From Anthoceros angustus (Eukaryota > Streptophyta > Anthocerotopsida > Anthocerotales > Anthocerotaceae): a DNA stretch of 64,000 nucleotides. The DNA lies in NCBI GenBank assembly GCA_010909165.1, contig MU008153.1, forward strand, positions 806,001-870,000, read 5' to 3'. This document shows positions 43,646 to 55,900 of this stretch, piece after piece. The translations under genes and the position numbers were made by a program. The stretch's first letter is position 1. Each line of letters opens with the position of its first letter. Under the pieces are notes generated by a model. The model was given only the letters and a program-made list of their open reading frames with translations. It had not been told where the DNA came from and did no database searches.

Positions 43646-46600
43646 CTACTGTGGGCCAGCAGCAAGAATCTCTTCCGTGAGTTTGCTGTCCCCACCCACT
43701 TTGTAGTCGCTGAAGTTGGAGAAGTTCTTTTTAAACAGAGCAGCCAACTTGGTGAGGGTCTCCGTGTAAGCATTCTTGTCAGCCCACTGCAGCAGGCATG
43801 CAAAATTTCAGCATTTTCCCAGAGTCGAAAACGAAACAAAGGATTTTGTCCAAAATACGCTGCTTCGTTGGCATCTTGTGCCATAGAAACCAAAAGAAAG
43901 GGCTTTTGAAAGTACCAAGGAAAAGGAGCTCACCATATTCTCAGGGTGCAGTATCTCTGATGGCACTCCGTCAACTTTGTCAGGAACATATAGCCCGAAA
44001 ATGGGAGTCTGCGTGTAAGAAGACTTTAGCAGAGATCCATCGTGAATAGCATCAATGATCTTCCTGGTGTATGCCAGCTTCATGCGACGCCCAACTCCAT
44101 AGCTGAAGAAATGAAAAGGCATGGTTAGACATGTCTCGTATGGGTAGATTTCAAAGTGGCACCACAAGCATCGGGAAGGTAGATCACCTGCCACCAGACC
44201 AGCCGGTGTTCACCAGCCAGGCAGTAGCACCGTGCTTTTTCATCTTGTCAGCTAACATGGCCGCATACTTTGTGGGGTGCAGCATGATGAAGGCAGCACC
44301 AAAGCAAGCGGAGAAAGTTGCTTGAGGCTCTTTGATGCCTTCTTCTGTGCCGGCAACCTGCAAGAGCAGGCAGGAGTAGACACGGAATTGGTCACGATGT
44401 AGACTGAAACAGGGGACAGAAGGGTGTTGAAGGAGGTGGAGACGTGTACTCACCAAAGCAGTATAGCCACTGATGAAGTGGTACATAGTCTGGGCCATGG
44501 TGAGCTTGCTGACGGGAGGGAGAACCCCAAAGGCATCACATGCCAAAAGAATGACGTTCTTAGGATGGGGGCCAACACAAGGGATCTTGGCATTCGGAAT
44601 GAACTCGATAGGATAGGCAGCCCGTGTGTTCTCTGCGAGAGGACAACGCAAGGATCAAAGCAAGGCTCGAGCAGATGACATGAACAAGGAGGACATTCCA
44701 GAACAAACGCAGCATATATACCTGTGACTGATTTGTCACTGTAGTCCACCTCTCGTGTATGCTCATCGAAAACAACGTTCTCCAGAACTGCACACATGGG
44801 GGGAGGGGAAGCAGGAGTCTCAGAAAGGAATGTATGTAAGAATTTAATCAAACAGACGACATTTAACGTCGTCCTACCTGTCCCGAACTTGATGGCGTCG
44901 AAAATGTCGGGCTCTTTCTCCTGTGAGAGATCAATGGTCTTGGCGTAACATCCTCCCTCGATGTTAGAAACACCATTGTCCGACCAGCAATGTTCATCAT
45001 CTCCAATCAGAAGCCTGTTATGGTCAGTGGACAGCGTAGTCTTGCCAGTTCCTGCCACCCATACGAAACAACATGAACGAAGAGTTCGGGAGCTCAACCA
45101 GCACGGCAAGCATGTCACAATACAGTACCTGATAATCCAAAAAACAACGCCACATCCCCTAACTTCCCCTCATTGCAGCCAGAATGCAATGACAAAATCC
45201 CTCTTTTGGGCATCATATAGTGCATGAGGCCGAAGAGACCCTTCTTCATTTCTCCAGCATACTGTGTTCCAAGGATCACCATCTCTCTTCGTTTCAGGTT
45301 TATGTCTATGCTAGTTGAGGACGTCATGTAATGTGTGTAACGGTTGCAGGGGAATTGGCCTGCATTGTAAATAGTGAAGTCGGGAGTCCCAAAATCTTCG
45401 AGCTCTTCAGGTGTAGGACGAATACACCTGCCACCCATACTCACTTAATGCCAACCTCAACCCGCAGCAACCTCTGGTCACGGCCTCGAGAGGGCTCGAC
45501 AGACAGGGGTAGTTCTATTCTTCTCTTCCACACCGACTGACAACAGGACAGGATGAGGGGGCGCAGAGCTGCTTACATGTTGTACATGAAGAGCGAGTGG
45601 TAAGCCCGAGCTGATATGATCCTCACTTTGATCCGGTTCTGGGGATCCCAGTTCAAGAACTGGTCGTTCACGAACACCTGCAAATAGCCACCAAAAAGCA
45701 AGCATGTCACCAACTGCAACACACCCATTGCTCTAGGACAACAGGCAGACTTGCACGCACTAACCTTCTCCAAGGAGTTGAGGTAATCGACAGCCCGCTC
45801 CCTGTTCACCAGAAAAGTCTCCTCGTCCATTTCAATGTTCGGAGAGCCCCTACAGCAAACCACAAAAACTTGTCATCCATCGCCCTTTCAACAAAGGGTC
45901 ACCCCATGATTGGGTGCAGAGATATGTATACTCACTTGCCCCACCACAGATCATTCTTGGACGTCTCTTCGATCACAACACGCTTGTCCTTTGGCGAACG
46001 TCCAGTTTTCGCTCCAGAGAGCGTGGCCAATGCACCAGTGGAGGTGATGTACGATCCCTTCTCAAACTTGATGGCCTGCTCATACAGCTCTGCACATGGC
46101 AAGCTCAGCAGATTAGACAGCGTACAAAAAACCAACACACCACGAATCTTTGACTCGACCACAAAATGTGAGGGCTAGCTAGCTCTTCACCTGCGGGGGA
46201 CAAATTGTAGAGAACATGAGTGAACTTCAAGGCACTGTCACTGATGTTCGGCCTGGTAGGGACAGCACACTTATCAGCAGGCTTCCTCTTCTTCTCGGGA
46301 TCCCCCTTCACCAGCTGTGGCCCGGTCTCTCGAGTCAGGGAGGCAAGCGACGCACTGTAGAAACAAAAAGGACAACAACATCAGTAACCAATCAACAGAG
46401 CGGGAACAGGAAACCGAAAACAAAACAAAAAAACCGCCATCCGCTGAGAGATACAAATGCGTTCCACAAGCTGACTCCAGAAAGTTGGAAAAACAGCAGC
46501 ACCTGATGGACTGCAACTGCTGTCGCTTCCTCTCCTCGTCGGAGAGAAATGGGCTCTTAGTGGGTGTTCCCCGAGGGGTAGAGGGAGCCGATTTTTTCTT

Positions 46601-46771
46601 CTGGAGCGAATGCAGCTCGTCCAGAGTCTTAGCCCGGACAGGGGTGGTGCTGTCATCGGTGCACACATCGCCCTTGTTGCTCACGGTCTTGATCTTGGAC
46701 AAGCCGTTGGGAATACCATTCCCGCTCATCTCGTGAGCCACACCGTTCTGAGAAATACCGTTCTGAGCCAT
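43646..46771 (-). CDS. PCK: Phosphoenolpyruvate carboxykinase (ATP), plant type
   Basis: Twelve coding exons: 46,771-46,503, 46,354-46,191, 46,089-45,936, 45,849-45,765, 45,677-45,577, 45,427-45,129, 45,051-44,878, 44,787-44,722, 44,632-44,454, 44,357-44,188, 44,102-43,934 and 43,786-43,646. They sum to 1,971 nt, 656 residues in one frame. The enzyme converts oxaloacetate and ATP to PEP and CO2 in the cytosol and drives gluconeogenesis from lipid or organic acids. Key motifs: [20 protein letters not shown] near residue 165; P-loop [11 protein letters not shown] near residue 354 (split by an intron); [18 protein letters not shown] metal/nucleotide site; [25 protein letters not shown]. The first ~100 residues are the plant-specific regulatory extension, with [15 protein letters not shown], a likely phosphorylation region. 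All elements expected of an active enzyme are present. Confidence 0.97.
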
Positions 46772-46798
46772 CCTCGCTGCTCCCAAAAAAACCGGCAC

Positions 46799-46904
46799 CT
46801 GCAAATCACCCCATTACCAACCCACAAAAACTGCAAGCTTCAGAAAACAACCCACAATTCCATCCACCACCGAGAAGCCGAGAACCGCGAAACCCAACAC
46901 TCAC
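46799..46904 (-). other. 5'UTR intron of the PEPCK gene
   Basis: A GTGAGT donor at 46,904 and a 'gatttgcag' acceptor ending at 46,799 flank 106 bp, leaving 27 nt between the acceptor and the ATG at 46,771. Leader introns often raise expression of plant housekeeping genes; that role here is inferred. Confidence 0.65.
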
Positions 46905-47415
46905 CGAGCGCTGGAGCTGCCCAGAAGAACGGGAACGCAGAAGCGGTGGTGTCGGGCGGCTCACTGGCCAGACAACTCACTTCTCCAGCCTGAAAATTAC
47001 TCCCTCTCCCGCAAGAGACCATGAAATGAGGCTCTCTCTCCCACAGAAATTATTTCTTCATCCAGAACCCACACGGACAGCGAGGAGCGAGCGGGGAATC
47101 AGCAGCGCCGGGAGCGAGCCCAGCAGCAGCGAAGTAGGAGACGAGAAAAGGCCAGCCGGTGGTGAAGCCGAAGCCGAAGCCAAAGCCGCCGCCCAACACC
47201 AGATCTGCAACAGGAGCAAGAAGCGGCACAATTCTGCTGCGGACCCCGGGAAATCAGCGAGTGCACGCGGAATCAGCACCGGAATCGGAGGCTGGGCTGG
47301 TGCCCACAACGGGAACTCGAGGCAGAAAGGAAACGCGATCCTTGCCTCCCGGGAGACAGGCGATCACGAAAACACCGAGGCCGAAGACGAGAGAGGAATG
47401 CAACACCTTCGCCCG

Positions 47416-47424
47416 CTTATATAG
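47416..47424 (-). promoter_or_regulatory. TATA box of the PEPCK gene
   Basis: The minus strand reads CTATATAAG about 645 bp upstream of the ATG. Transcription would start near 47,385-47,390, giving a leader exon of about 480 nt before the 5'UTR intron. Confidence 0.6.
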
Positions 47425-47747
47425 CCCTGCGCGCTTCTGCTCGCTGCAGCAGCACCGAGCTCGCAGTGTCCTCTGCAAGGGAAACGCCTTGCAGGCTTGG
47501 GCAGCGCGGGCAGAGGTTCGGGCAGGGCAGCTAGGCTCGGGCTGACCGGGCAGCCCGCGCCAGCCCGGCCAGCCAGCCAGCCCGGCTCGGGCAATGGGCA
47601 GCCCATGCTGGCGGTGACGGGGCCGTTCCCGCGTTTTCACCCCGCCTCGTACGACCAGAGCTCCGGGTAAAACGACTCGCTTAAAATAAACGCGACGATC
47701 AGGAGCTCAAGTGGGCCTCTTACTCCAGTTTAACCACAGTTCCGTTC

Positions 47748-47770
47748 CACGTCACGGGGCTGCCACGTGG
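47748..47770 (-). promoter_or_regulatory. G-box and ACGT element upstream of PEPCK
   Basis: The palindrome CCACGTGG (47,763-47,770) and a CCACGTCA element (47,748-47,755) lie about 340 bp upstream of the TATA box. Such ACGT cores bind bZIP or bHLH factors (ABA, light). The link to this gene is positional. Confidence 0.4.
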
Positions 47771-49739
47771 CGCTGGACCCCGCCACATCAGCGCCGTCCG
47801 ACCTGGCTGCGGTCTTTAATTAGCAACGCAGGGCGCGGCCTGCGCTCCTGCACCTACCATGGCGGGCAGCGACCGCCCGGCGCGACCGGATGCTTGACCG
47901 GCGCGCCAGCCCGTCGGAGTTGGCCGGTCGAAACGCGATTCGCGAATGCGTGATTCGCGAATCGCGTCTCGCGCGTCTCGGCTCGTCTCGTCACGTCTCA
48001 CGCGGGACGCCTCTGTGCGGAGTAGGTAGAGGCAGCTGCGGAGGCAGGCACTCGGAAGCGCCTTCCAGGACCTTCGTGCTTCTCTCTGCTGTCCGCTGCT
48101 GCGGCATCGGGTGTACCGATGCGATCAAGACATTGATTTGCGAGTCCATGCCGTTCATTGCTGCGTTTTCGAGCTTTCCAGCGAAATGCGAGATTGATGA
48201 ATGCAGTTAGGTGTGTACTAGCTACGGCCGAGCAGTAACTCGGCAGCAGGCCAGCAGGCGAGGGCAGGGCAGGCCAGGCCAGGGCAGGGCAGGGCAGGGC
48301 AGAGTAGGTCAGTCAGGTCAGGTCAGGTCAGGTCAGAATGGATCTACCTCCCCCGGGCAAATCCAGTTGCCGTTTGCTGTCAATTTCCGTGACATGCTTG
48401 CCCTGCAGGCTAGGGTTTCGCTTTACACCACTCTCTCTGCAAGGGAAGCGGATCGTCTACGCGTTTCCAAGCAGATGGATCCATGTGCTCGTGGAGCTCG
48501 TGTTATTTTGCTTTCATTTTGTTGTGGACTTGTGGCTGTGGCACTGGCAGGGGATTTCTTCCTGACCAGAACGGAATTCTTTCTGCTAGGTGCTATCTGA
48601 TAACGTATAGCTTTTACCCTAAGAGTCCGTGCCATATGGCAGGCAGCCGAGCCATATGCTTCCCGCACAAATGATGTGCCGAGAGTACAGTCTCGGCTGG
48701 CAAAGTGGCATCCTCGCCAGGGAAGACCGAGCCAGAGAGCATTTCTCCCTCTGTAGAGTGTGGAATCATCGCCCGCGGGTAGCAGTACTACACTTGGGAA
48801 GCCGCGCTGCCCTGCCCGGGATGCATCTCTTACTTGACCGGAAATCGGATTCACTGCTGTGGCACAGAACTTTACGCTTCCGGATTCCAGAATTCTGGAC
48901 CCCGGCACATGCTGGTCTTGCAGGAAACGTTGGGGCTAAAGAAAGACCTGGATGGTGATTTCGAGTGGGACAAGGGAAGTCCCGAATCATCCGCCATGGC
49001 GTGGTGAAATCACTTGACGTCTCTCCGGACCAGGTTCATCGTCAGGCTTCATGAACCATGACACGTTTCATTCCGTTGCTTCGGGAATCGGATGGTATGC
49101 GATCTTATGCCATGACGGCATGTTTGCATGGGCGGCGGAAATTGAAACAATGCAAGCAACTGGCATGGTGGTGGAGTGCAGGCAAAGAGAAGGCCACGAG
49201 AAAGGCTTATCTTAGAAAAGGTTGGATGTTGGAAGCCTGCGCCCTCCGGCAACGTGGAGGCTCGGCTTTGCAACTGCCCTCGACTGGGCTCCAGTTTCCT
49301 GTTAAAGCAGTCCCACCCCCGACTCTTACTCGGTCCAGATTCCCTTAAAATGTGAGCCCACTATTCCATTGCGAGCCGATCAACAGCGATGTTAATTTAC
49401 TCGGCCTGTTGCAGATTTCATACACGAGATGCATGGAAGGGAAGTGCCGGTGCCACTGGGGCAGGTAATTTCATGTTTGGCGAGGAATGTTGAAGGAATG
49501 TTGAGGGAATGTTGGCCACATGGCATCGCTGTTGGTAAAAAGGTCTAGAAGTTTCGATGCAGGCGCGCGGGCCATGATGTTGAATGCACATCCTTGCATG
49601 TCGGTACCTAAACTGGGATGTGGGTCATTCTGTCTCGAAATTCTAGCCTGGTTTCCGTGTGCTATATTTGTCCAACTTTTACCACACTAGTCTGAAGTAA
49701 TCCTGTTTACACCATTGCGTCCTCAAATTGATGAGAAAG
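47771..49739. other. Intergenic, with a CAGG-rich short repeat at about 48,265-48,337
   Basis: 'gggcagggcag' and 'gtcaggtcaggtcag' units make a local tandem repeat. Several open frames overlap but none shows a domain or exon chain that I can support. Confidence 0.45.
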
Positions 49740-50165
49740 AGGCGGGGAACGGAAAACCGGGGAGTTTGTTGGCGATTGCCAAGGTGGTCGGGAAGAGGGT
49801 GCGTTTACACGCAAGAAATTGAGAAAAACGGGGCAGCTTCTTTGCCAGAACGGAGGCAGCGAATTACAGCCAGCTGGATTTGGGAGACGTCGATGAGACT
49901 GAAGATGGTGCCATCCAGGATGACTTTGATGGCTGCATTGCCTACCTCATGTACACCGACGGGAGGGAATAGCAACAATCCCGACTCTGGTGCGGAAGAG
50001 AGGCTTCAGGAACTTCTCGCAGCAATTCAAGCGGCCCACCTGTGAGGTTGACAGGATGTCCACACCATTTACTCTTGCCATAGATGAAACCTGTTCGGAG
50101 TATGACTCCTGGCCCAGAACAAGGGACAACGACATCAGCAGTACTAGTGAAGAACCCCCATAAGA
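49740..50165 (-). pseudogene. Truncated copy of the SDR gene 3' end
   Basis: It matches the last exon and 3'UTR of the adjacent gene (50,420-50,830), from 'ccggggag' and 'ggtggtcgggaagag' in the 3'UTR to 'atgaaacctgttcggagtatgactcc' at the exon's 5' end. Small indels break the frame (GVILRTGFIYGKSKW, then frameshift). Upstream exons are missing, so it is a dead partial tandem copy. Confidence 0.85.
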
Positions 50166-50539
50166 ACAAGATTGGTAAGACCGCATACAATCACCACACT
50201 GACGAATGCAAAACTATCTGGTAAAATGCCATCCTACCATGCCATTCATGAGTGCATGGTATGCATGTATGACACCACATCGTCCTGGGCACCCGCGAGC
50301 GTTCTCCACACTCTGACCACAAAATCCTCTGCGAGCATCTCCTCCACACTCCACCGGTTCCATCAGGGCCTTCTTGTCCTACAGACCATGCCTTGCAAGC
50401 CTCTGCTGCTGGCAGGCGCAGTAATTGAGAACCGGGGAATTTTTGGACATTAACAAGGTGGCCGGGAAGAGGATGGAGTTTACAGAGAACTTGAGGAAAA
50501 GGGACAGCTTCTAGGCCAGAACGGGGGCACGAAGCCAGC

Positions 50540-52602
50540 CTACAGACTAGCGGCAGCCACCTTGATTTGGGAGATGTCGATGAGGCCGAAGATGGTGTCG
50601 TCCAGGATGGATTTAATGGCTGCCTTCGCTACCTCATCCACACTGACGGGAGGGGCTAGCAACAGGTCCGAGCCGGGTATGGAAGAGAGAGGCTTCAGGA
50701 ACTTCTCCGTGCTGTCCAGCAGCTTTTCAAGCGGCCCACCAATGAGGTTGAGGGGGATATCCACACCGTTTACCCGCCTCTTGCCGTAGATGAAACCTGG
50801 TTGGAGGATGACTCCTAGCCCAGCACAAAGGACAACAACATCAGCAGTGACCTCAGTACCCGAGATGGGCCGGTTCTGTCAACGCACACGTGGATGACAA
50901 TTCAGCTGGGCAAACTCACCATTTCCAGGGAACTTGGAAAGGATGGCTTCCTCGGTTCGTCTTTTCCCCTTGAAGTAACCGTTGTTGAGAGCAAACTCCG
51001 GCAGATTATAGCGGTGTACAGAGACGTAGACAAATTTCGCCACACCTGTTAACAACAAGTGCATACCCCCAATCAGTCTACCGATTCGGACAACCTGGAA
51101 TTCTTACATTACTGCATTACTGAGGAGTAAGGTCCTCACCTGCCTTGCTTGCAGCCTCAACTGCAGCAATGTTGGCATCACCATTGATTCTCTGCATTTG
51201 CTCGTTGGACCCGAAGGCGCCAATACATGAGATCACTCCAGTGACGCCTTGGAGGAGTTCATTCCAGTTAGCGTTGAAGACATCACCTGCACGGTAGCCA
51301 CCGGTGAGATGGAAAACAAACCCTACCATCCTCCTTCAAGCCATATTTCACAACGGACGACTATGCAAGCCTTGACATGCCTGCCAGGATGTGCAACGTG
51401 CAACGATGAGTGATTCAAGACACCCAACGGAGGTGATGACTTGCCTGACACCCATGACACCTGCTCCACCCATGGTTCGGTATACCCGGGCCGTCCAGAT
51501 CTGCATTTGCAATTTCTCAAAATCACATCCTGTTAGGCCGTGTGAGCCGGCATAGGCAATAGATGTAGATCAATAAGCTAAAACATATACCTGTTAAGGC
51601 TCACTACGTCAAGGCCCTGCTCAATTCCGATCCTGCTCACCCGGGAGCCTACGAAACCATTGCCTCCCAATACCAAAATCTGCAATGGCATGCAGAATTA
51701 AAAATAATAGAGCTTCTCTTCCTCATCCTTTCTGTCTTCGTAGTGTGTACAGCAAATTTACTGGAGTTGCCGCTACATCTTCATAGCTTTTCTTCTTCGT
51801 CTTCTTTGATGGTGACAGCAAATTTACTGGAAGCCAAATCATGTGCAGTGGAAACAAAGATGATGCAAAGCGCACCTTCTGTGTCTTCACTTCTGCCTCC
51901 ACATCAATTGGAGCAGCGACGGAAGCTGGTTCAGTTCCTGATGAATAGGAGCAGCTTACTGTCCTCCTAAACAACCAAGCCAGTCGCTCAGTCTCAAACC
52001 CGCAAACAATCAGGAAGTACCGTTCCATACCATTCTCACATCGTACACGCTCGAGTTCCTTCATTAATTTCCGGAATCCAAGAAGAATTCAAGAAAAACA
52101 TCCACAATCCCTGTTATCAGACTGCAGGATTCACGAAGCTGGAACTCACATCCGAAACCTAAAATTCAACTCAGCACCAATACACTCTTAAAATAAAGAA
52201 GAAAGAATCCTTGATCCTCCACACAATTCTCATCACACAAGCACAGAGCGGCAGTCCGACATGCATGCAGCACGGATCTCCCTCAAAGCTCATCTACGCT
52301 CACCAAAGTCCAAAGACAGAAAATGAGGATCGCGAAAAGAGAAACCAGAAGCTCACAAATCCTACCATACACCTGTGACTTCAGGGGAGAGGCTACCAGG
52401 TGGGACCTGATTGCAGCCGGTTGGAGCTCCTGCCATGGCTCAGGCTTTTTCTGTACACCAGAGTCACGAAATTGCGGCTGGCGAAGCCGCGAACGGAAGC
52501 CTGATGGAAGAAACTGGCGGCGGAGGTGCTGGCAGCTCGGCCGACGAAGGAATGCCAGACACACAAGGAAGAAGACGCCGCTCGAGCTGCGCCGGACGCC
52601 AT
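50540..52602 (-). CDS. Atypical SDR, NAD(P)-binding protein of the At1g32220 (plastoglobule) type
   Basis: Seven exons: 52,602-52,397, 51,966-51,876, 51,679-51,591, 51,500-51,445, 51,286-51,140, 51,045-50,920 and 50,814-50,540; 990 nt, 329 residues, one frame. The Ser/Ala/Arg-rich N-terminus (MASGAARAASSSLC…) looks like an organelle transit peptide. The Rossmann fold begins with ILVLGGNGFVGSRV (about residue 100), has GVTGVISCIGAFGSN and the INGDANIAAVEAASKAGVAK helix, then KFVYVSVHRYN and a YFKGKRRTEEAIL segment in place of the classical YxxxK, followed by LQPGFIYG. This order is that of atypical SDRs close to NmrA/UOS1-like proteins; Arabidopsis At1g32220 is found in plastoglobules. The substrate is unknown. 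Intron 4 begins with GC (GCAAGT) instead of GT. Confidence 0.93.
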
Positions 52603-52919
52603 GGCCACAAGATCTTCTGGCTCTTGTTATCCGAAGGCGACAAGTATACAAGTATACGAGGCAACCTTTCGCCACAGGGCAAAACTGCCTCGTCGTATGT
52701 CCACTTCACGCTGCTGTGACTGGCCGAGTATGTATCCATGTACCCGCCTTGAAAACGGGCAACGTGGGCATGGAAGTTGTGCGTTCGGGTGATATGTATG
52801 CATCTGTGCCCGGATCGAGGAATTCCTGGATGGGGAAGGCGGGAGGGATGTTGTCTAGGGTTCATCTGGGCAAGATTTGCTGAAGAAAGTTTGGAGCGGT
52901 TTGGCATTCTGGGAGCAAG
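52603..52919. promoter_or_regulatory. Divergent promoter between SDR and WASH genes
   Basis: Only 317 bp separate the two ATG codons, which point away from each other. Both promoters and leaders must fit here unless leaders are spliced. I see no TATA box. Shared control is possible but is inference. Confidence 0.6.
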
Positions 52920-55900
52920 ATGCAGTCGGATTCGTATAAGCAGCTCTGCCAGAGTCTGCTGGAGCTGCAGAGTGCTGCAGATACTATCTTCGATGTCATC
53001 ACTGACAGGGTAAGATCCGGGGTTTGTTGTTGGGCGGGAGATGCAGTATCTGAGGCGATTTAGGAGCGGGTAGGTGAGATTGTGTGGTGGTGGAAGGGTG
53101 CCCATGTTGGAGAAGAGCTGTGTCTTTTTTGTGGGCGGTTCACGGAATGAGGGGATATTGTGCAGGTTGTGGCAGAGCAGCATGCTGTGAAGAAAGTGTC
53201 GAGAAGAATTAAATCAGCCCGGGTAATTCTTGCCTGGAGATGGAATTCTGGGCTCATGGCATCGTGCTTGGTTTCAGGAACTTGCATTGAAGGTGCCTTT
53301 GGTGGTGGCAGAGCAAGTTGGACACGATTGCTGGGAGCAAGCGGGCTATAACCATGTTTTCAAGTGCCAAGTACCCTGCTGTTGCTCCGGAGCAGGCAGA
53401 TTTTGCTCCCTTGTTTGGTGGAAACAAAGCAGGTGATCACAAAATGCTGCCTGCTGTCAGCATGAACCTGACGACGGTATCAGGGCAGGTATTTTTGCAC
53501 ATATCCAATCCTGTTGGACGTCTGTTTTCCTTGTCAGCAGCATGTTGGGCAACATGACAACGGACGATGCTGTTCATGTTCCAGGAGAACGGGGATCAAG
53601 GTGCTCTAGAGCTTTTTCGGTTTTTCTTGGAGACTAGTCATGAGTGCTGGCCGACTTACCGGAAGCCGAAGGTAACAGACCAAGGGCGTGGAGTTTGGCT
53701 TTTCAGGACCTGAAATTTGTGTGCTCAATGCCTGCTCTACCTCACCAGGAAGGAATCGGTGGAGTACCACCCCATGTTAAGTCGGTGGCAGATATCATGC
53801 TGTTCAACTCCACCGAGCTTCCTTATCACAAGTGGGTAGATCTACTGGAAATTTGTCGTTAGCGGAGCATGCAAAGATGGTTCTCATTCCGCTTGGTCGA
53901 ATGATTCAGGTATAGGGTGGTGGACAACCTCGCTGGTGCAGATCAGCCGGTTCAGGAGGAGGCTCAAAGCCAACCAGCCTTACCAGCTCCTCCTCAAAGT
54001 GTTCTTCATGGAGGCTCCATGGTAAGTATGCTAGCTCTGCTGGTGCATGCAATCAGTGTATATCTTGTTTTCGTCGGCCTTGGTCAACAGCAACAGCAGC
54101 AGTGGAAATGTTTAGAGATTCATTCAGGACGACTCCTTTGCAGCATGCAGCTGGGATCGATCAGTATGGCTTCAAGCCCACTGTTCGGCAGGTCCCGTCT
54201 TTCAGCCTTCCTCCCATTCTGCCTGACCTGCCGATGGTCGCAGACATAAGCTGGACTGGTACGAAGCGCCCCTGGTCTCTGCAGATGCAGATGAATGCAA
54301 ATTATAGGCACCCAATGCGATTCTTGACATTAATGAGTGCTTCCACCAGGTTCTCAAAGTGGGATGGATGACGGTCCATCGATAGCGCCATCAGCAGCTC
54401 AGAGTGGCTCCTCACCCAGAAAAGCTGGTACCCGATGGTTCTTGGTTTCTGGGCCCTTTGCCATTGGTCGTTGGTGTTTCTGGCAACCCTGAGGTTAGCA
54501 GGGGTGTTGCAGGTTCAATGAAAAGCTTTGTTACAACATCATCCAGATCATTCAGGACTGCGTCAAGGGGTCCAGCCAGGCCTGTCAAACCCCTGGATCC
54601 ACAACAAGGAACCAGTGCTCCTAGAGGTGAGCAGCAAGCGATACATTCCGAGTTCTGGATCAGCTTCTGCATGTGTTGTGGCGATGCATCTCCTTGGCAC
54701 TGATCTGCTGTTGTCTCAGCAGCTGAGGATTTATTTGCACGACAGTCCGAGGACAAATCGCCACACCAGCAAGAGAATGGGAAGCAGGAAAAAGTGCAAC
54801 CAGCTCCACCTCCTCCACCTCCATTGCCTCCTCCCTTGCCTCCCTTATCAGTCCGGTCATCCCCTGTAAAACCAGCTGACAAAGCTGGTAGCTCTGATAC
54901 TCCACGAGAGACTGGCCATCCTAGCAGGAATGTGCTCACGTCAGGGAAGTCCAGACAATCTGAGAGTGCTTTGGCTTCAGCTCCTGTGGTACCTGCCCTT
55001 GGTAAGAATTGGAGTTTCTCTGGCATTTGCTGTGTGGGATCTACAACTTTCAGCCAACCCCAAATAAATCGAGGCTGCGTGGACTTGCAGATACTCAGCG
55101 TGCAGCACTCATGGCTTCAATCCGCTCACCTGGCATCAAGCTGCGTAAGGTACATCTCATACATGAATGAAAGTGAGAATCTGTTGGGTTCCTCGGTGGG
55201 CTAATTTGTCGCTGAGCTTTGCAGACTGGACCCACAAAGGATTTGTCAGCCTCTTCAGAGAAGCTTGTGACATCAACCAAACAAAGCTCAGGGTCCCGAG
55301 CTTCAGACAAGGAAGGCCCTTCATCATCTCAGACTCAGGTTATCATGGCAGGACACCATTCCAGCTGGTCGTGTTGATGATCAACCAATTTGGCGAACTA
55401 AAGCTGTTCACATGTCCTTTGCAGCCTGTCGATGTCCTCGCCGAGATGGCTTCCAGCTTGAAAATGCGAAGGCTGGCAATGAAAGGTGCCAGCCATGACA
55501 AGGTATCTAGTCATGACATGGATCCTCAACCGGATTCACTCTAGAAATAGCTGAACAACTGGAGACCTCTTGTGCAAACCAGGTGTAACTACTAGTGCCC
55601 ATTCTGTGCAGCCTGTGATCAAGGCAGTCCAGGAAGAAAGCTCGGTGGAGCCTAAGAAGTCAAGTGAAGCCGGCAGGTTTGATCCTCACTAGCTTGGGAA
55701 CTGGGCTGCTCTTGGATGACTGTGAATTGCCTTCAACGTCATTTGAATAACAGAACCTGTGGTTTGGTATTGGTGGCGGACACCACGACCCGCAGTGGAA
55801 CTTTCACTCTTCCGGTGAGCAACATTATCAAACTCAAGCTCTATTGTTTACAACAAGTTTGTGGTTTCAAGCAATTGAAATTCTTCCCTGTGTGGATCCA

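Noticed and set aside
44450-45118. A 222-codon minus-strand frame in the PEPCK gene
   Set aside because: It reads through introns; only the part with the P-loop and metal-site exon is coding.
47711-48600. Possible small genes upstream of PEPCK
   Set aside because: Frames arise from GC-rich promoter DNA and a CAGG repeat; no domain or conserved start.
54412-55026. A 204-codon minus-strand frame
   Set aside because: Antisense of the proline- and serine-rich WASH exons; glycine runs come from the polyproline codons.
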